32,916 nt of DNA from contig NZ_CANMZW010000053.1 in assembly GCF_947502445.1 (NCBI RefSeq), positions 1-32,916 on the forward strand, in the 5' to 3' direction. Under the pieces are notes generated by a model, which worked only from the letters and a program-made list of their open reading frames with translations, was not told the DNA's origin and made no database searches. Source of the DNA: an uncultured Brevibacillus sp. Its GTDB lineage: Bacteria > Bacillota > Bacilli > Brevibacillales > Brevibacillaceae. This document shows, in pieces, positions 13,904 through 22,630 of the stretch (the first letter of the stretch is position 1; the number at the start of each line of letters is the position of its first letter). The position numbers and the translations under genes were made by a program.

Positions 13904-14608
13904 TTACGATGACTGCCACGTACTGGTCGCAATAGAGAGAGCAGCGGATGTATCCGCAAGATAAGCATCCAGCTGCTCTGCTGGATTTTTTACCGGCTTC
14001 CCATGGCATACTTCCAGATGTGCTGGGCGCAACTCACGAACAATCTGGCTACTCTTTAATGCCTCTGCCATATCAGCAGTAAACATCGGCATCGGACGGT
14101 GAAGCTTACCCTTTTTCGACGTAAACAGATCTCCTGCTAGCAGCACTTGATCCTGCTCGTGATAATAGACGACATGCCCTGGAGAATGTCCTGGAGTGAG
14201 AAAAGGACGCAATCCTCCAATCGCAGCAAGTCCGCCTTCCTCGGTTTCAGCCAGTGGCTGTGCTAAGCCTGCCTGCACGTTTTTTTCTAGCTTCTTGCGT
14301 CTTGGGTACATCTGCTCTCCTTGCATATAAGGAATCTCGATTCGATGAGCAAATAACGGAACCGGATTCTTCTCCATGATTTTTTGGATAGCGCCTACAT
14401 GGTCGGAGTGGCCATGCGTAAGTACGATTCGTTTCAAGGGACCAGCACCAAGCTCTTCCATAAATGTAAGAATCCTCTTTGCCATAAAAGGCATGCCTGC
14501 ATCCACAAGCGTCACACCGTCTGCTTCCACAACTACCCATACCCGAAACGGAATCATCAGCCACGAACGAATACTCCAAATATGCTCCGAAATTTGTTCT
14601 ACTTTCAT
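13904..14608 (-). CDS. MBL-fold metallohydrolase
   Basis: A 234-residue metallo-beta-lactamase-fold hydrolase with the full metal motif THGHSDH (H65, H67, D69, H70), then PGHSPGHV and GDLFTS for the remaining ligands. The pattern fits the glyoxalase-II/YqgX-like broad family; the substrate is not predictable. Its ATG overlaps the stop codon of the TetR regulator gene (ATGA), so it is coupled to the regulator and under the same triple operator. This suggests it detoxifies, or is induced by, the ligand the TetR protein senses. Confidence 0.88.
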   Translation of the reverse strand: MKVEQISEHIWSIRSWLMIPFRVWVVVEADGVTLVDAGMPFMAKRILTFMEELGAGPLKRIVLTHGHSDHVGAIQKIMEKNPVPLFAHRIEIPYMQGEQMYPRRKKLEKNVQAGLAQPLAETEEGGLAAIGGLRPFLTPGHSPGHVVYYHEQDQVLLAGDLFTSKKGKLHRPMPMFTADMAEALKSSQIVRELRPAHLEVCHGKPVKNPAEQLDAYLADTSAALSIATSTWQSS

Positions 14609-15246
14609 TTTAAGTCCCCTCCATTGTTCGCGTGTTGTATGATTCCAGCAAGCATCACGTCTATCGTCAGCTCAAAGGTAGATGTCAGTCTATCCAAGAG
14701 GTCCTCCAGATTTTCCTCGGAATGTGTGTACGTCCCCACAATGCCTTGCAGCGTGTAAAAATAGACGCGTGCATAGGCAAGCGAGTCTTCCGCCTTTCTT
14801 TCCTCTGGTAAGCAATTCGTCAATGCCTGCCTAAACAGATCAAACAAATGTATCCGCAGCTTTTGAAGCTGACTCTCAGAAGTATCCTCGTCAATTCGGG
14901 TAGCCTTGGTCATGAAAAATAGTGTGTACATCGTACGATTGGCTAGCGCAAAACGAATGAACAACATGCTGATTCGACGTAAACAGTCTTCAGGAGCCAA
15001 AGAATGGTCCTGCAGCATCCCGTCCATCTGATCTGCCAATCCTTGCAGTGGCCCCTCGGAGAGCTGATGCAGCAACGCTTCCTTATCTTTAAAGTAAATG
15101 TACAAAGTCGTATGAGAACACCCTGCAGCCTTGGCGATCTCCCTGATGGATACTGAGTCATAACCTCTTTTGGCAAAAAGCTCACCTGCAGCTGTCAAAA
15201 TAGCGCGCTTGGTTTCTTCCGATCGCATCTCCTGTTTGCTTGCCAT
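14605..15246 (-). CDS. TetR/AcrR family transcriptional regulator
   Basis: A 213-residue repressor with an N-terminal helix-turn-helix (about residues 10-58: ILTAAGELFAKRGYDSVSIR, then CSHTTLYIYFKDKEALL) and a helical ligand-binding C-terminus. It most likely represses its own operon: three palindromes of the form TAACCnnnGGTTA overlap its promoter, where the middle of each copy varies. The downstream MBL hydrolase gene overlaps by 4 nt. The effector is unknown. Confidence 0.92.
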   Translation of the reverse strand: MASKQEMRSEETKRAILTAAGELFAKRGYDSVSIREIAKAAGCSHTTLYIYFKDKEALLHQLSEGPLQGLADQMDGMLQDHSLAPEDCLRRISMLFIRFALANRTMYTLFFMTKATRIDEDTSESQLQKLRIHLFDLFRQALTNCLPEERKAEDSLAYARVYFYTLQGIVGTYTHSEENLEDLLDRLTSTFELTIDVMLAGIIQHANNGGDLK

Positions 15247-15283
15247 AAGTGTGCACTCCTTAATGCTATTTTCCTTATCTTTG

Positions 15284-15328
15284 TAACCACTGGTTAGTAA
15301 CCGATGGTTATAATATAACCACTGGTTA
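15284..15328. promoter_or_regulatory. three tandem TetR operators
   Basis: Three 13-bp palindromes: TAACCACTGGTTA (15284-15296), TAACCGATGGTTA (15298-15310) and TAACCACTGGTTA again (15316-15328). The right copy lies between the -35 and -10; the other two cover the start site and early leader. Confidence 0.85.
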
Positions 15329-15340
15329 CTTTTATGTCAA
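15312..15340 (-). promoter_or_regulatory. sigma-A promoter of the tetR-MBL operon
   Basis: On the minus strand TTGACA (15340-15335), a 17-nt spacer and TATATT (15317-15312). Confidence 0.85.
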
Positions 15341-15389
15341 GGGACTTTTTCCCATATGAGACATTCAGGCTATGCCTTGGCATTTGGCT

Positions 15390-15433
15390 ACATAAAAAAA
15401 CCTCTCTTCGCGGCTTGCACGAAAAGAGGTTTT
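15390..15433 (-). terminator. intrinsic terminator after tpx
   Basis: AAAACCTCT pairs with AGAGGTTTT around a loop containing TTCG and CGAA. A-rich and T-rich flanks let it work for the tpx transcript. Confidence 0.85.
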
Positions 15434-15458
15434 CTCTTGCTTATAGACTAATATTTGC

Positions 15459-15980
15459 TTACTTCGCAGCTTGTGCAGCAGCGATAGCAGCTTCGTAGTT
15501 TGGATGCTCACCAGCAGCAGCCACGTACTCAGCGTGAACTACTTTGTCGTTTGCATCTACAACGAATACTGCACGGGACAGCAGACGGTATTCTTTGATT
15601 GCTACGCCGTACGCTGTACCGAAGGACAGGTCTTTGTGGTCAGACACTGTTTTTACTTTATCGATACCAGCAGCACCGCACCAACGGTTTTGAGCGAATG
15701 GCAGGTCAACGGAAACAGTCAGAACTGTTACTCCATCCAGTTTCGCAGCTTCTTCATTGAAACGACGAGTTTGTGCATCGCATACACCTGTGTCGATGGA
15801 CGGAATTACGGAGATGATGCGCACAGTGCCTTTGGAATCTTGCAGAGTTACAGGAGACAGATCGCCACCTACTACTGTGAAATCAGGAGCAGTATCCCCT
15901 ACTTTGATTTCAGGACCGAGCAGTGTAACTGGTGCTCCTTTGAATGCAAATGCGCCTTGACGCTCTACAGCTGTTGTCAT
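15459..15980 (-). CDS. tpx: thiol peroxidase
   Basis: Reduces hydrogen peroxide and organic hydroperoxides with thioredoxin as electron donor. The 173-residue protein has the Tpx active-site motif SIDTGVCDAQT with peroxidatic Cys67, and Cys101 (RWCG) as the resolving cysteine. This spacing fits the atypical 2-Cys Tpx class of peroxiredoxins. The start at 15980 is chosen because GAGGAGG lies upstream; the frame opens at 16004. It has a sigma-A-like promoter and a terminator, so it is monocistronic. No PerR box was seen. Confidence 0.95.
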   Translation of the reverse strand: MTTAVERQGAFAFKGAPVTLLGPEIKVGDTAPDFTVVGGDLSPVTLQDSKGTVRIISVIPSIDTGVCDAQTRRFNEEAAKLDGVTVLTVSVDLPFAQNRWCGAAGIDKVKTVSDHKDLSFGTAYGVAIKEYRLLSRAVFVVDANDKVVHAEYVAAAGEHPNYEAAIAAAQAAK

Positions 15981-16020
15981 GATTTCTTCCTCCTCACCAA
16001 TCAATCATATGTACTTGTTT

Positions 16021-16049
16021 ATCATACCCTATCATTCACTTTTTTTCAC
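16021..16049 (-). promoter_or_regulatory. sigma-A promoter of tpx
   Basis: On the minus strand GTGAAA (16049-16044), a 17-nt spacer and TATGAT (16026-16021). Confidence 0.5.
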
Positions 16050-16066
16050 TATGCCAATAGTAGAAA

Positions 16067-16600
16067 TTACAGATTCACTTGTACTTTTCCAGAGGTGTTC
16101 GCCTCTACTTTGACAATCCTCACTACTTCATGCTCATATTCCCAATCTGTTTTTTGATTGAGCTCATGGCAACGCATCAGCGCGTGATAAAGAGCAAATA
16201 CAAAATGGACATTTTTTAGTTCATAGTGTGATCCATTTGATTTGGGCAGCGCCGTATTGATGATTTCGATTTGATACGTCGCCTTGCCCCGCTTTTCTTT
16301 TACAGAAGCGATATAGCCCATCTGCTTCAGGACAAAACCAAAATCGAATTCTCCCTCATCATCAAAATCAATCGTATCATCAGAGGTAGCCAAATACGCC
16401 AGAATGGTGCCCAAATCCAAAAGATCATAGCAGGCTGGCTTCGGCATTGCTAGAACAGAACCATCATTGTTTACAAAGTAAATATGGTCGCGATAATGAA
16501 AAATCAGTTCGTCTTCTGGCACTTCATCCGCGTACATCCAGTAGCTCTTTGGAATCAATAAGCGCCAAATCTGAGCTGGAGCTCCATTATTAATTTCCAT
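16067..16600 (-). CDS. hypothetical protein (177 aa)
   Basis: I do not recognise a family. It is a soluble, acidic-to-neutral protein rich in aromatic residues, with a strongly acidic patch (DDTIDFDDEGEFDFG) in the middle. It has no signal peptide or membrane helix. The start at 16600 is supported by AAAGGAGGG nine nucleotides upstream; the frame opens further left to 16645. It follows the gamma-glutamylcyclotransferase-like gene by 48 nt in the same direction, so the two may form an operon. No terminator is visible before the tpx promoter. Confidence 0.7.
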   Translation of the reverse strand: MEINNGAPAQIWRLLIPKSYWMYADEVPEDELIFHYRDHIYFVNNDGSVLAMPKPACYDLLDLGTILAYLATSDDTIDFDDEGEFDFGFVLKQMGYIASVKEKRGKATYQIEIINTALPKSNGSHYELKNVHFVFALYHALMRCHELNQKTDWEYEHEVVRIVKVEANTSGKVQVNL

Positions 16601-16648
16601 GGCAGGGACCCTCCTTTTCCCTACCAGTTTTGGCAAAACGGGCAATCC

Positions 16649-17083
16649 CTATTCAGCCTGCTGCTCTCGCATGAATTTGCGCCAGTTTCCGTGTGCAAGC
16701 CACTTTCCTTCTTCCTTTATATATTGCGCATCTACGTAGCGATAGACATATACGTTCTCTACCTTTTCGATTTCATCCAAAACTCGTGCCGGCACGATGA
16801 TTCGTTCGTACTCATTTCGGGGGTCGTTTGCTCCATAAAAGTCCTCCAGCTCATCGAGACCAGTAAGCGCCTTTTCATATACTTGCGTCGAAAAGTAGAC
16901 GACTGCCCCGATAATCTCATCCGTCCCTGCAAGCAAACCCGGATAGCCAGGCGGCAGATGATACAATTCACCTTTGATGACCGCCGGAACGATCCGATGC
17001 TCATACGGACGGATGTAATGCTCGTAGTTCCAAAAACCTTCCAAAAGAGAGCCATACACAAAAATTGGAAGCACTGGATTCAT
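16649..17083 (-). CDS. gamma-glutamylcyclotransferase-like protein
   Basis: A 144-residue protein of the GGCT/AIG2-like fold. The substrate-binding loop VYGSLLEG is near the N-terminus, YPGLL and the candidate catalytic glutamate in LDELEDFYG follow, and NVYVYRY is near the end. Members cyclise gamma-glutamyl amino compounds to 5-oxoproline, but many bacterial ones have unknown substrates. The start at 17083 has GGAG 9 nt upstream; the frame runs open to 17329 through the pyc promoter region, which I consider non-coding. It is divergent from pyc. Confidence 0.85.
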   Translation of the reverse strand: MNPVLPIFVYGSLLEGFWNYEHYIRPYEHRIVPAVIKGELYHLPPGYPGLLAGTDEIIGAVVYFSTQVYEKALTGLDELEDFYGANDPRNEYERIIVPARVLDEIEKVENVYVYRYVDAQYIKEEGKWLAHGNWRKFMREQQAE

Positions 17084-17152
17084 TGAATTGCACTCCATTT
17101 CGTAAAAAAGGGTGTATTGCGTAGAGAAAATTTTGTATATTTGTACTATATA

Positions 17153-17158
17153 TATAAT
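17153..17158 (+). promoter_or_regulatory. -10 element upstream of pyc
   Basis: A perfect TATAAT lies in an AT-rich stretch 40 nt before the start codon. The TTGTAT at 17133 is only 14 nt away, so the -35 is uncertain. Confidence 0.4.
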
Positions 17159-17198
17159 TTTTATTAGTCTCATAGGAGACCAAGGGGGAGAGAATATC

Positions 17199-20100
17199 AT
17201 GCTAGGGAAAAAAATCAATCGTTTATTGGTAGCGAACCGTGGAGAGATCGCGATCCGAATCTTTCGTGCCGCTACCGAGCTAGGCATCCGTACCGTAGCT
17301 GTGTATTCCGAGCAGGACAACGTTTCCATTCACCGCTTTAAAGCGGATGAGTCCTATCTGGTAGGCGCAGGTAAGGGGCCTATTGAAGCGTATCTGGACA
17401 TTGACAGCATGATTGAAATTGCCAAACGCAACGACATCGACGCGATTCACCCCGGTTACGGCTTCCTTGCCGAGAATGCCGAATTTGCCAAACGCTGCCA
17501 GGAAGAAGGCATCATCTTCATCGGTCCGTCTCCAGAGCTGATTGATAAATTCGGAGACAAGGTAGAAGCAAGACGTCTAGCAATTGAAGCAAACATTCCT
17601 GTCATTCCAGGTACACCTGAGCCGATTGAGACTTTGCAAGAGGCGTTGCTTTTTGCAAAAGAATACGGCTATCCAATCATCATCAAGGGTGTATCCGGTG
17701 GCGGCGGCCGAGGCATGCGCATCGTACGCAGTCAAGACGAGCTCCAAGATTCACTTGATCGGGCACGTTCCGAAGCCCGCTCCTCCTTTGGTAATGCCAA
17801 AGTCTATCTCGAGCGCTACCTGGAGCAACCAAAACATATTGAAGTTCAAATTCTCGGCGACAACCACGGCAACATCGTTCACTTGTTTGAGCGTGACTGC
17901 TCCGTGCAGCGTCGTCACCAAAAAGTCGTTGAGGTTGCGCCAAGCCTTTCCCTCGACGACAAGCTGCGCGAGGAGATTTGCCAATCCGCACTCACGTTGA
18001 TGAAAAAGGTTGGCTATTCCAACGCAGGTACGGTTGAATTTTTGCTGACTCCTGACAATCGCTTTTATTTCATCGAGGTTAACCCGCGAATTCAGGTTGA
18101 GCACACGATTACGGAGCTCATTACCGGAATCGACATTGTACAAGCCCAAATTCGCGTAGCCGAAGGTCATGCTTTGTCCGATGAGGAAATTGGCATCGCC
18201 GATCAAAGCCAAATTCAAATGAGCGGCTTTGCTATCCAGTGCCGTGTCACGACAGAAGACGCAGAGAACAACTTCCTGCCAGATGCTGGTCGTTTGTCAG
18301 CATGGCGTTCTGGTGGAGGCTTTGGTGTACGTCTCGATGGCGGAAACGGTTATCCAGGAGCGATCATTACCCCATTTTACGATTCCCTGCTGGTTAAAAT
18401 CTCTACTTATGGAACGAGCTTTGATCAGGCAGCACGGAAAATGCTCAGAACGCTGCGTGAATTCCGTATTCGTGGCGTAAAAACAAACCTGCCATTCCTG
18501 GAAAATGTGGTCACCCACCCAGATTTCCTAAGTGGCAGCTACGACACTTCGTTTATCGATACCAAGCCTGAATTGTTCATCTTCCCTGGACGCCAGGATC
18601 GCGGTACGAAATTACTATCTTACATCGGAAATACCATTGTCAATGGCTATCCTGGACTCGAAAAGCTGGATAAAAAGCCGCATTTTGATTCACCGCGCAT
18701 CCCGCGCACACCTTTTGCCCAGCCGTATCCGGACGGTACAAAACAAATTTTGGATAAGCAGGGCGCAGACGGACTCGTTCGCTGGATTCAGGAGCAAAAG
18801 CAGGTACTCGTTACCGATACGACCTTCCGCGATGCGCACCAGTCTTTGTTCGCCACACGCGTGCGTACCTATGATCTCGCTTCCGTAGCAGAAGCGACAG
18901 GCAAGCTTGGTGCTGGGCTTTTCTCACTGGAAATGTGGGGCGGCGCTACATTTGATACGACCATGCGCTTTTTGCAGGAGTCTCCGTGGGAGAGATTGCA
19001 GATTTTGCGTGAGCGTATCCCGAATGTTCTGTTCCAGATGCTGTTGCGAGGAGCAAACGGCGTAGGCTACACGAACTACCCAGATAACGTCATCCACTCG
19101 TTCGTCAAAGCTTCTGCAGAAAACGGCGTAGACGTGTTCCGCATTTTCGATAGCTTGAACTGGTTGCCAGGCATGCAAACCGCAATCGAAGCCGTTCGTA
19201 ACAGCGGCAAAGTAGCGGAAGCAGCCATTTGCTATACCGGCGATATTCTCGATCCGTCGAAAACCAAATATACGCTTTCCTACTATGTTGATCTGGCCAA
19301 GGAATTGGAGAAGGCGGGCGCGCACATCCTCGCAATCAAGGATATGGCTGGCCTGCTCAAGCCATATGCTGCCTACGAGCTAATCAACGCGCTGAAACAA
19401 GAGATCGGAATCCCGATTCATCTGCATACGCATGATACTTCCGGAAACGGCGCAGCGATGCTGCTTAAAGCAGTCGAAGCCGGAGTAGATATCGTCGATG
19501 CATGCGTCAGCTCCATGTCCGGTCTGACATCCCAGCCTAGCCTGAACGGTCTGATCGCGGGCTTGGCTCATACTGAGCGCGATACGGGGCTGTCTCTTGA
19601 ATCGTTTAACAAACTGTCCGACTACTGGGAAGATGTGCGCCCTTACTACCAAGGCTTTGAAAGTGGCATGAAAGCAAGCAACACAGAGGTGTATGTACAT
19701 GAAATGCCGGGCGGCCAATACACCAATCTGGAGCAGCAGGCCAAAGCTGTCGGGCTGGAAGGCCGTTGGGATGAAGTTAAACACATGTATGCTGTCGTTA
19801 ACCACATGTGCGGGGACATTGTAAAAGTAACCCCTTCTTCAAAAGTAGTTGGTGACCTCGCCCTGTTTATGGTGCAAAACAACCTGAACGAAGAAAACAT
19901 TTGGGAAAAAGGCACACGCCTCGACTTCCCTGACTCTGTCATTCAGTTCTTCCAGGGTTATTTGGGCCAACCACCTGGAGGCTTCCCTAAGAAGCTTCAG
20001 GAGCTCGTGTTAAAAGGAAGAGACGCCTTTACAGCACGACCAGGCGAACTCCTCGCACCTATTGATTTTAACCAGGTGACTTCTGAATTGGAGGAAAAAA

Positions 20101-20645
20101 CCGGACGTGCACCGAGTGAGCTGGATGTGCTTTCTTACATCATGTACCCGCAAGTATATCTGCAGTTTGATAACCGCATGAAGGAATACGGTGATCTCTC
20201 TGTTTTGAATACGCCAACGTTCTTCTACGGACTGCGTGCTGGAGAAGAGACAGCGATTACAATCGAACGAGGAAAAACACTGATTATCAAGCTCGTTGCC
20301 ATTGGCGAGCTGCATCCTGATGGTCGTCGCATCATCTACTTTGAGCTGAATGGACAGCCACGCGAGATTTTTGTCCGAGATCAGTCCGCGAAAGTATCGG
20401 AGCTCGTTCGACGCAAGGCAGATTCTCAAAACGCTGCCCACCTCGGAGCATCGATGCCAGGAAAGGTTCTCAAAGTACTCGTCTCAGAAGGAGACAAGGT
20501 ACGCAAAGGCGAGCATTTGCTGGTAAGTGAAGCGATGAAGATGGAAACAACCATTCAGGCTCCGATGGACGGAAAAATCAAATCCGTATATGTCAAAGCA
20601 GGAGAAGCGATTGAAACTGGCGACCTGCTCATTGAAATGGAGTAA
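17199..20645 (+). CDS. pyc: pyruvate carboxylase
   Basis: Carboxylates pyruvate to oxaloacetate with ATP and bicarbonate, feeding the TCA cycle. This is the single-chain form of 1148 residues. A biotin carboxylase domain (about 1-450) has the glycine-rich ATP loop GVSGGGGRGMR (164-173) and EVNPRIQVEHT (about 293-303). The carboxyltransferase domain begins near 535 with DTTFRDAHQS. A C-terminal biotin carrier domain has the biotinylated Lys1114 in SEAMKMETT. The ATG at 17199 is preceded by AAGGGGGAGAG; the frame opens further left at 17112. It is transcribed alone, with the next gene's promoter overlapping its last codons. Confidence 0.97.
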   Translation: MLGKKINRLLVANRGEIAIRIFRAATELGIRTVAVYSEQDNVSIHRFKADESYLVGAGKGPIEAYLDIDSMIEIAKRNDIDAIHPGYGFLAENAEFAKRCQEEGIIFIGPSPELIDKFGDKVEARRLAIEANIPVIPGTPEPIETLQEALLFAKEYGYPIIIKGVSGGGGRGMRIVRSQDELQDSLDRARSEARSSFGNAKVYLERYLEQPKHIEVQILGDNHGNIVHLFERDCSVQRRHQKVVEVAPSLSLDDKLREEICQSALTLMKKVGYSNAGTVEFLLTPDNRFYFIEVNPRIQVEHTITELITGIDIVQAQIRVAEGHALSDEEIGIADQSQIQMSGFAIQCRVTTEDAENNFLPDAGRLSAWRSGGGFGVRLDGGNGYPGAIITPFYDSLLVKISTYGTSFDQAARKMLRTLREFRIRGVKTNLPFLENVVTHPDFLSGSYDTSFIDTKPELFIFPGRQDRGTKLLSYIGNTIVNGYPGLEKLDKKPHFDSPRIPRTPFAQPYPDGTKQILDKQGADGLVRWIQEQKQVLVTDTTFRDAHQSLFATRVRTYDLASVAEATGKLGAGLFSLEMWGGATFDTTMRFLQESPWERLQILRERIPNVLFQMLLRGANGVGYTNYPDNVIHSFVKASAENGVDVFRIFDSLNWLPGMQTAIEAVRNSGKVAEAAICYTGDILDPSKTKYTLSYYVDLAKELEKAGAHILAIKDMAGLLKPYAAYELINALKQEIGIPIHLHTHDTSGNGAAMLLKAVEAGVDIVDACVSSMSGLTSQPSLNGLIAGLAHTERDTGLSLESFNKLSDYWEDVRPYYQGFESGMKASNTEVYVHEMPGGQYTNLEQQAKAVGLEGRWDEVKHMYAVVNHMCGDIVKVTPSSKVVGDLALFMVQNNLNEENIWEKGTRLDFPDSVIQFFQGYLGQPPGGFPKKLQELVLKGRDAFTARPGELLAPIDFNQVTSELEEKTGRAPSELDVLSYIMYPQVYLQFDNRMKEYGDLSVLNTPTFFYGLRAGEETAITIERGKTLIIKLVAIGELHPDGRRIIYFELNGQPREIFVRDQSAKVSELVRRKADSQNAAHLGASMPGKVLKVLVSEGDKVRKGEHLLVSEAMKMETTIQAPMDGKIKSVYVKAGEAIETGDLLIEME

Positions 20646-20659
20646 ACATCGTTTATAAT
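20632..20659 (+). promoter_or_regulatory. sigma-A promoter of the FliD-like gene
   Basis: TTGAAA (20632-20637), a 16-nt spacer and a perfect TATAAT (20654-20659). The -35 lies within the last codons of pyc. Confidence 0.7.
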
Positions 20660-20710
20660 GGAAAGTAGTTCCATCAATTCGTTAATTGTTCGCAGGGTGA
20701 GGTGATCATC

Positions 20711-21961
20711 ATGAAAGTGAACCGCGTCAGTTATGTCCCATACAGCCAACGGGCAGGTCGTTATCAGTTTCAAATGGTTCAGGCAAAGCTAAATTCACCT
20801 GTGGACCCGATATCTGTTTACAACCTGCAGCCCTATTACACCCGCCAGCAGCAATGGATGACAGAGCTGTCCGATTCGCTGTCGCACCTGTACCGTTATT
20901 CCGCCCTCCTGGACCAGACTGCCAAAGAGTTTGATGCCCACCGCCCACACAGCGCGATCAACAGGCGTCTTGCGATCAGCTCTCAGCCTGATTTGGCTAC
21001 AGTAACAGTCCATGCGGAAGCCGAGCCTGCCACTTATCGCATAGATGTTATTCGCTTAGCAAATGGACAAACCAATGCTGGTCGTTTGCTGGAGAAGACT
21101 GCACCTACCTCGGTGCGAGAAGGATTTCAACAGTTTTCTCTGCTAACATGCGAACAAGAGGAGCTGCTTTCCTTTTTCTCTGTTGCTACTGATACGTACG
21201 AACAGAGTCTAGCGCGGATGAAGGAAGCGCTGGATCAAAACCAGTCGGGACTGACGACTCGGATTGAAACCTCCGGGAGCATGCAATCGCTTGTCATCAC
21301 CGGTACCAAAACGGGGGCCGCACAAGCTTTTACACTCCGTGATCTGTCTGGCAACAGTGTTAGCGCACTCGGAATAGACCATGTCGTGACACAAGCCGCA
21401 GATGCCACCTGCTATGTAGATGGCAAAGTGCAAACATCAGCAACGAACCAACTCATGCTAGAAAGTGATCGTCTTGCTGTTACTCTGCATAAGGCCGGGA
21501 CAGAGCCGATCGTGCTTACCGTCAAGCCTGACATGGAGCGCTTGCTCCAGCATGCTCGCAAGCTCGTAGACCGTTTTAACAGCATGCACCATTTCTTGCA
21601 ACGGAACGAAGAAAATCTGGCAATGCAAAAGCTTCCTACCTTCGAGAAGATTGCAAAAGCCGCTGACGATGTATTGAACCGTTTTGGGATCAGCTCGCTG
21701 CCAACCGGTGAACTCGTATTGGATGAACAAAAATGGGTGAATTCTGTTCAGGAGAGCTATACCGAATTTAAAGATGCTATGCAAGGGTTGTCCCTTCAAT
21801 TCCGTGAACAAGTCCTGGAGCTCCAAAGCAAGCCATTCGGTACCTTTTCCAGGTATTACGATGAGGCCGTCGGCTCCCATCCGTATACGATTGCTACAAT
21901 CTCCAGCATGCAATATTTGCATGTAGCGAAAACCGGCTTGTTTTTGAATGTATTGTTGTAA
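20711..21961 (+). CDS. FliD-like (flagellar hook-associated protein 2-like) protein, orphan
   Basis: A 416-residue protein with patchy similarity by eye to the flagellar filament cap FliD. The stretch VTVHAEAEPATYRIDVIRLA with ANGQTNAG resembles the FliD N-terminal domain, SLVITGTKTGAAQAFTLRD resembles its middle, and long helices near the C-terminus (LVDRFNSMHHFL, ...) match the coiled part. The canonical FliD N-terminal sequence with its GLASGLDT motif is missing. No flagellar genes are nearby. A secreted filament- or surface-associated role is inference. The ATG at 20711 has GAGGTGAT upstream. It has its own promoter and terminator. Confidence 0.65.
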   Translation: MKVNRVSYVPYSQRAGRYQFQMVQAKLNSPVDPISVYNLQPYYTRQQQWMTELSDSLSHLYRYSALLDQTAKEFDAHRPHSAINRRLAISSQPDLATVTVHAEAEPATYRIDVIRLANGQTNAGRLLEKTAPTSVREGFQQFSLLTCEQEELLSFFSVATDTYEQSLARMKEALDQNQSGLTTRIETSGSMQSLVITGTKTGAAQAFTLRDLSGNSVSALGIDHVVTQAADATCYVDGKVQTSATNQLMLESDRLAVTLHKAGTEPIVLTVKPDMERLLQHARKLVDRFNSMHHFLQRNEENLAMQKLPTFEKIAKAADDVLNRFGISSLPTGELVLDEQKWVNSVQESYTEFKDAMQGLSLQFREQVLELQSKPFGTFSRYYDEAVGSHPYTIATISSMQYLHVAKTGLFLNVLL

Positions 21962-22019
21962 GAAAACCTCGATCGAGGCTTTCTCAAGGAGGAGCGACCG
22001 CGTTTTCTTACGTTAATGA

Positions 22020-22061
22020 AAAAACAGGTATGCCTGTAAGCAACATAGGCATACCTGTTTT
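22020..22061. terminator. bidirectional terminator between the FliD-like gene and gerW
   Basis: AAAACAGGTATGCCT pairs perfectly with AGGCATACCTGTTTT. A second, weaker palindrome CCTCGATCGAGG lies at 21967-21978. Confidence 0.92.
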
Positions 22062-22070
22062 GCTTTTTGC

Positions 22071-22529
22071 TTATCCCCGTTCCATCAGTTCTTCCAGATC
22101 ATGATCGTCCGTCTTGGCGATAATCGTGGTGTTTTGAATCTGCGGCTCCTCATGCTTTCCAAACATGCCCTGCATCTTCTCCACAAACTGCGGTACAGAA
22201 TCCAAAATCCGATCATACAGATGCGTAGTATTTTCAAGAGGAATGGAACGAATCCCTTGCTTCCCAACAACCAGAAACGCAACAGGAGTAATGGAAACAC
22301 CGCCACCACTCCCCCCACCAAATGGATAGCCAATCGTTCCTTGGTGATGGTGCTCATATTGAAACTCGCTTCCCCCTGCCGCAAAGCCAAAGCCTACCTT
22401 GGATATGGGAAGAATAACGCTGCCATCTGGAGTCTCAACCGGATCTCCAATGATTGTATTCACATCGACCATTTGTTTCAAATTTTCCATTGCTGTCCGC
22501 ATTAATCCTTGAATCGGGTGGTCTGCCAT
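22071..22529 (-). CDS. gerW: spore germination protein GerW (YtfJ)
   Basis: A 152-residue soluble protein of the YtfJ/GerW family, needed in B. subtilis for normal germinant response of spores. The signature VGFGFAAGGSEF, then a glycine-rich loop GYPFGGGSGGGVSITPVAFLVV, is typical; the C-terminus is acidic. The start at 22529 has AAAGGAGGAG upstream; the frame opens at 22547. It is downstream of ytfI by about 100 nt on the same strand, the same order as in B. subtilis. Confidence 0.93.
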   Translation of the reverse strand: MADHPIQGLMRTAMENLKQMVDVNTIIGDPVETPDGSVILPISKVGFGFAAGGSEFQYEHHHQGTIGYPFGGGSGGGVSITPVAFLVVGKQGIRSIPLENTTHLYDRILDSVPQFVEKMQGMFGKHEEPQIQNTTIIAKTDDHDLEELMERG

Positions 22530-22630
22530 GTATGCTCCTCCTTTCACTCATGCTCATTTATTAACATACCCACAACAAATTCAGAGCATGTACCGGCAAG
22601 CATTTTTTCAGGAAGTGCCTACATGCGCAT

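Noticed and set aside
17683..20441. Long antisense frames inside pyc
   Set aside because: These are opposite-strand shadows of a GC-balanced, strongly conserved gene; none has a promoter, ribosome-binding site or family motif.
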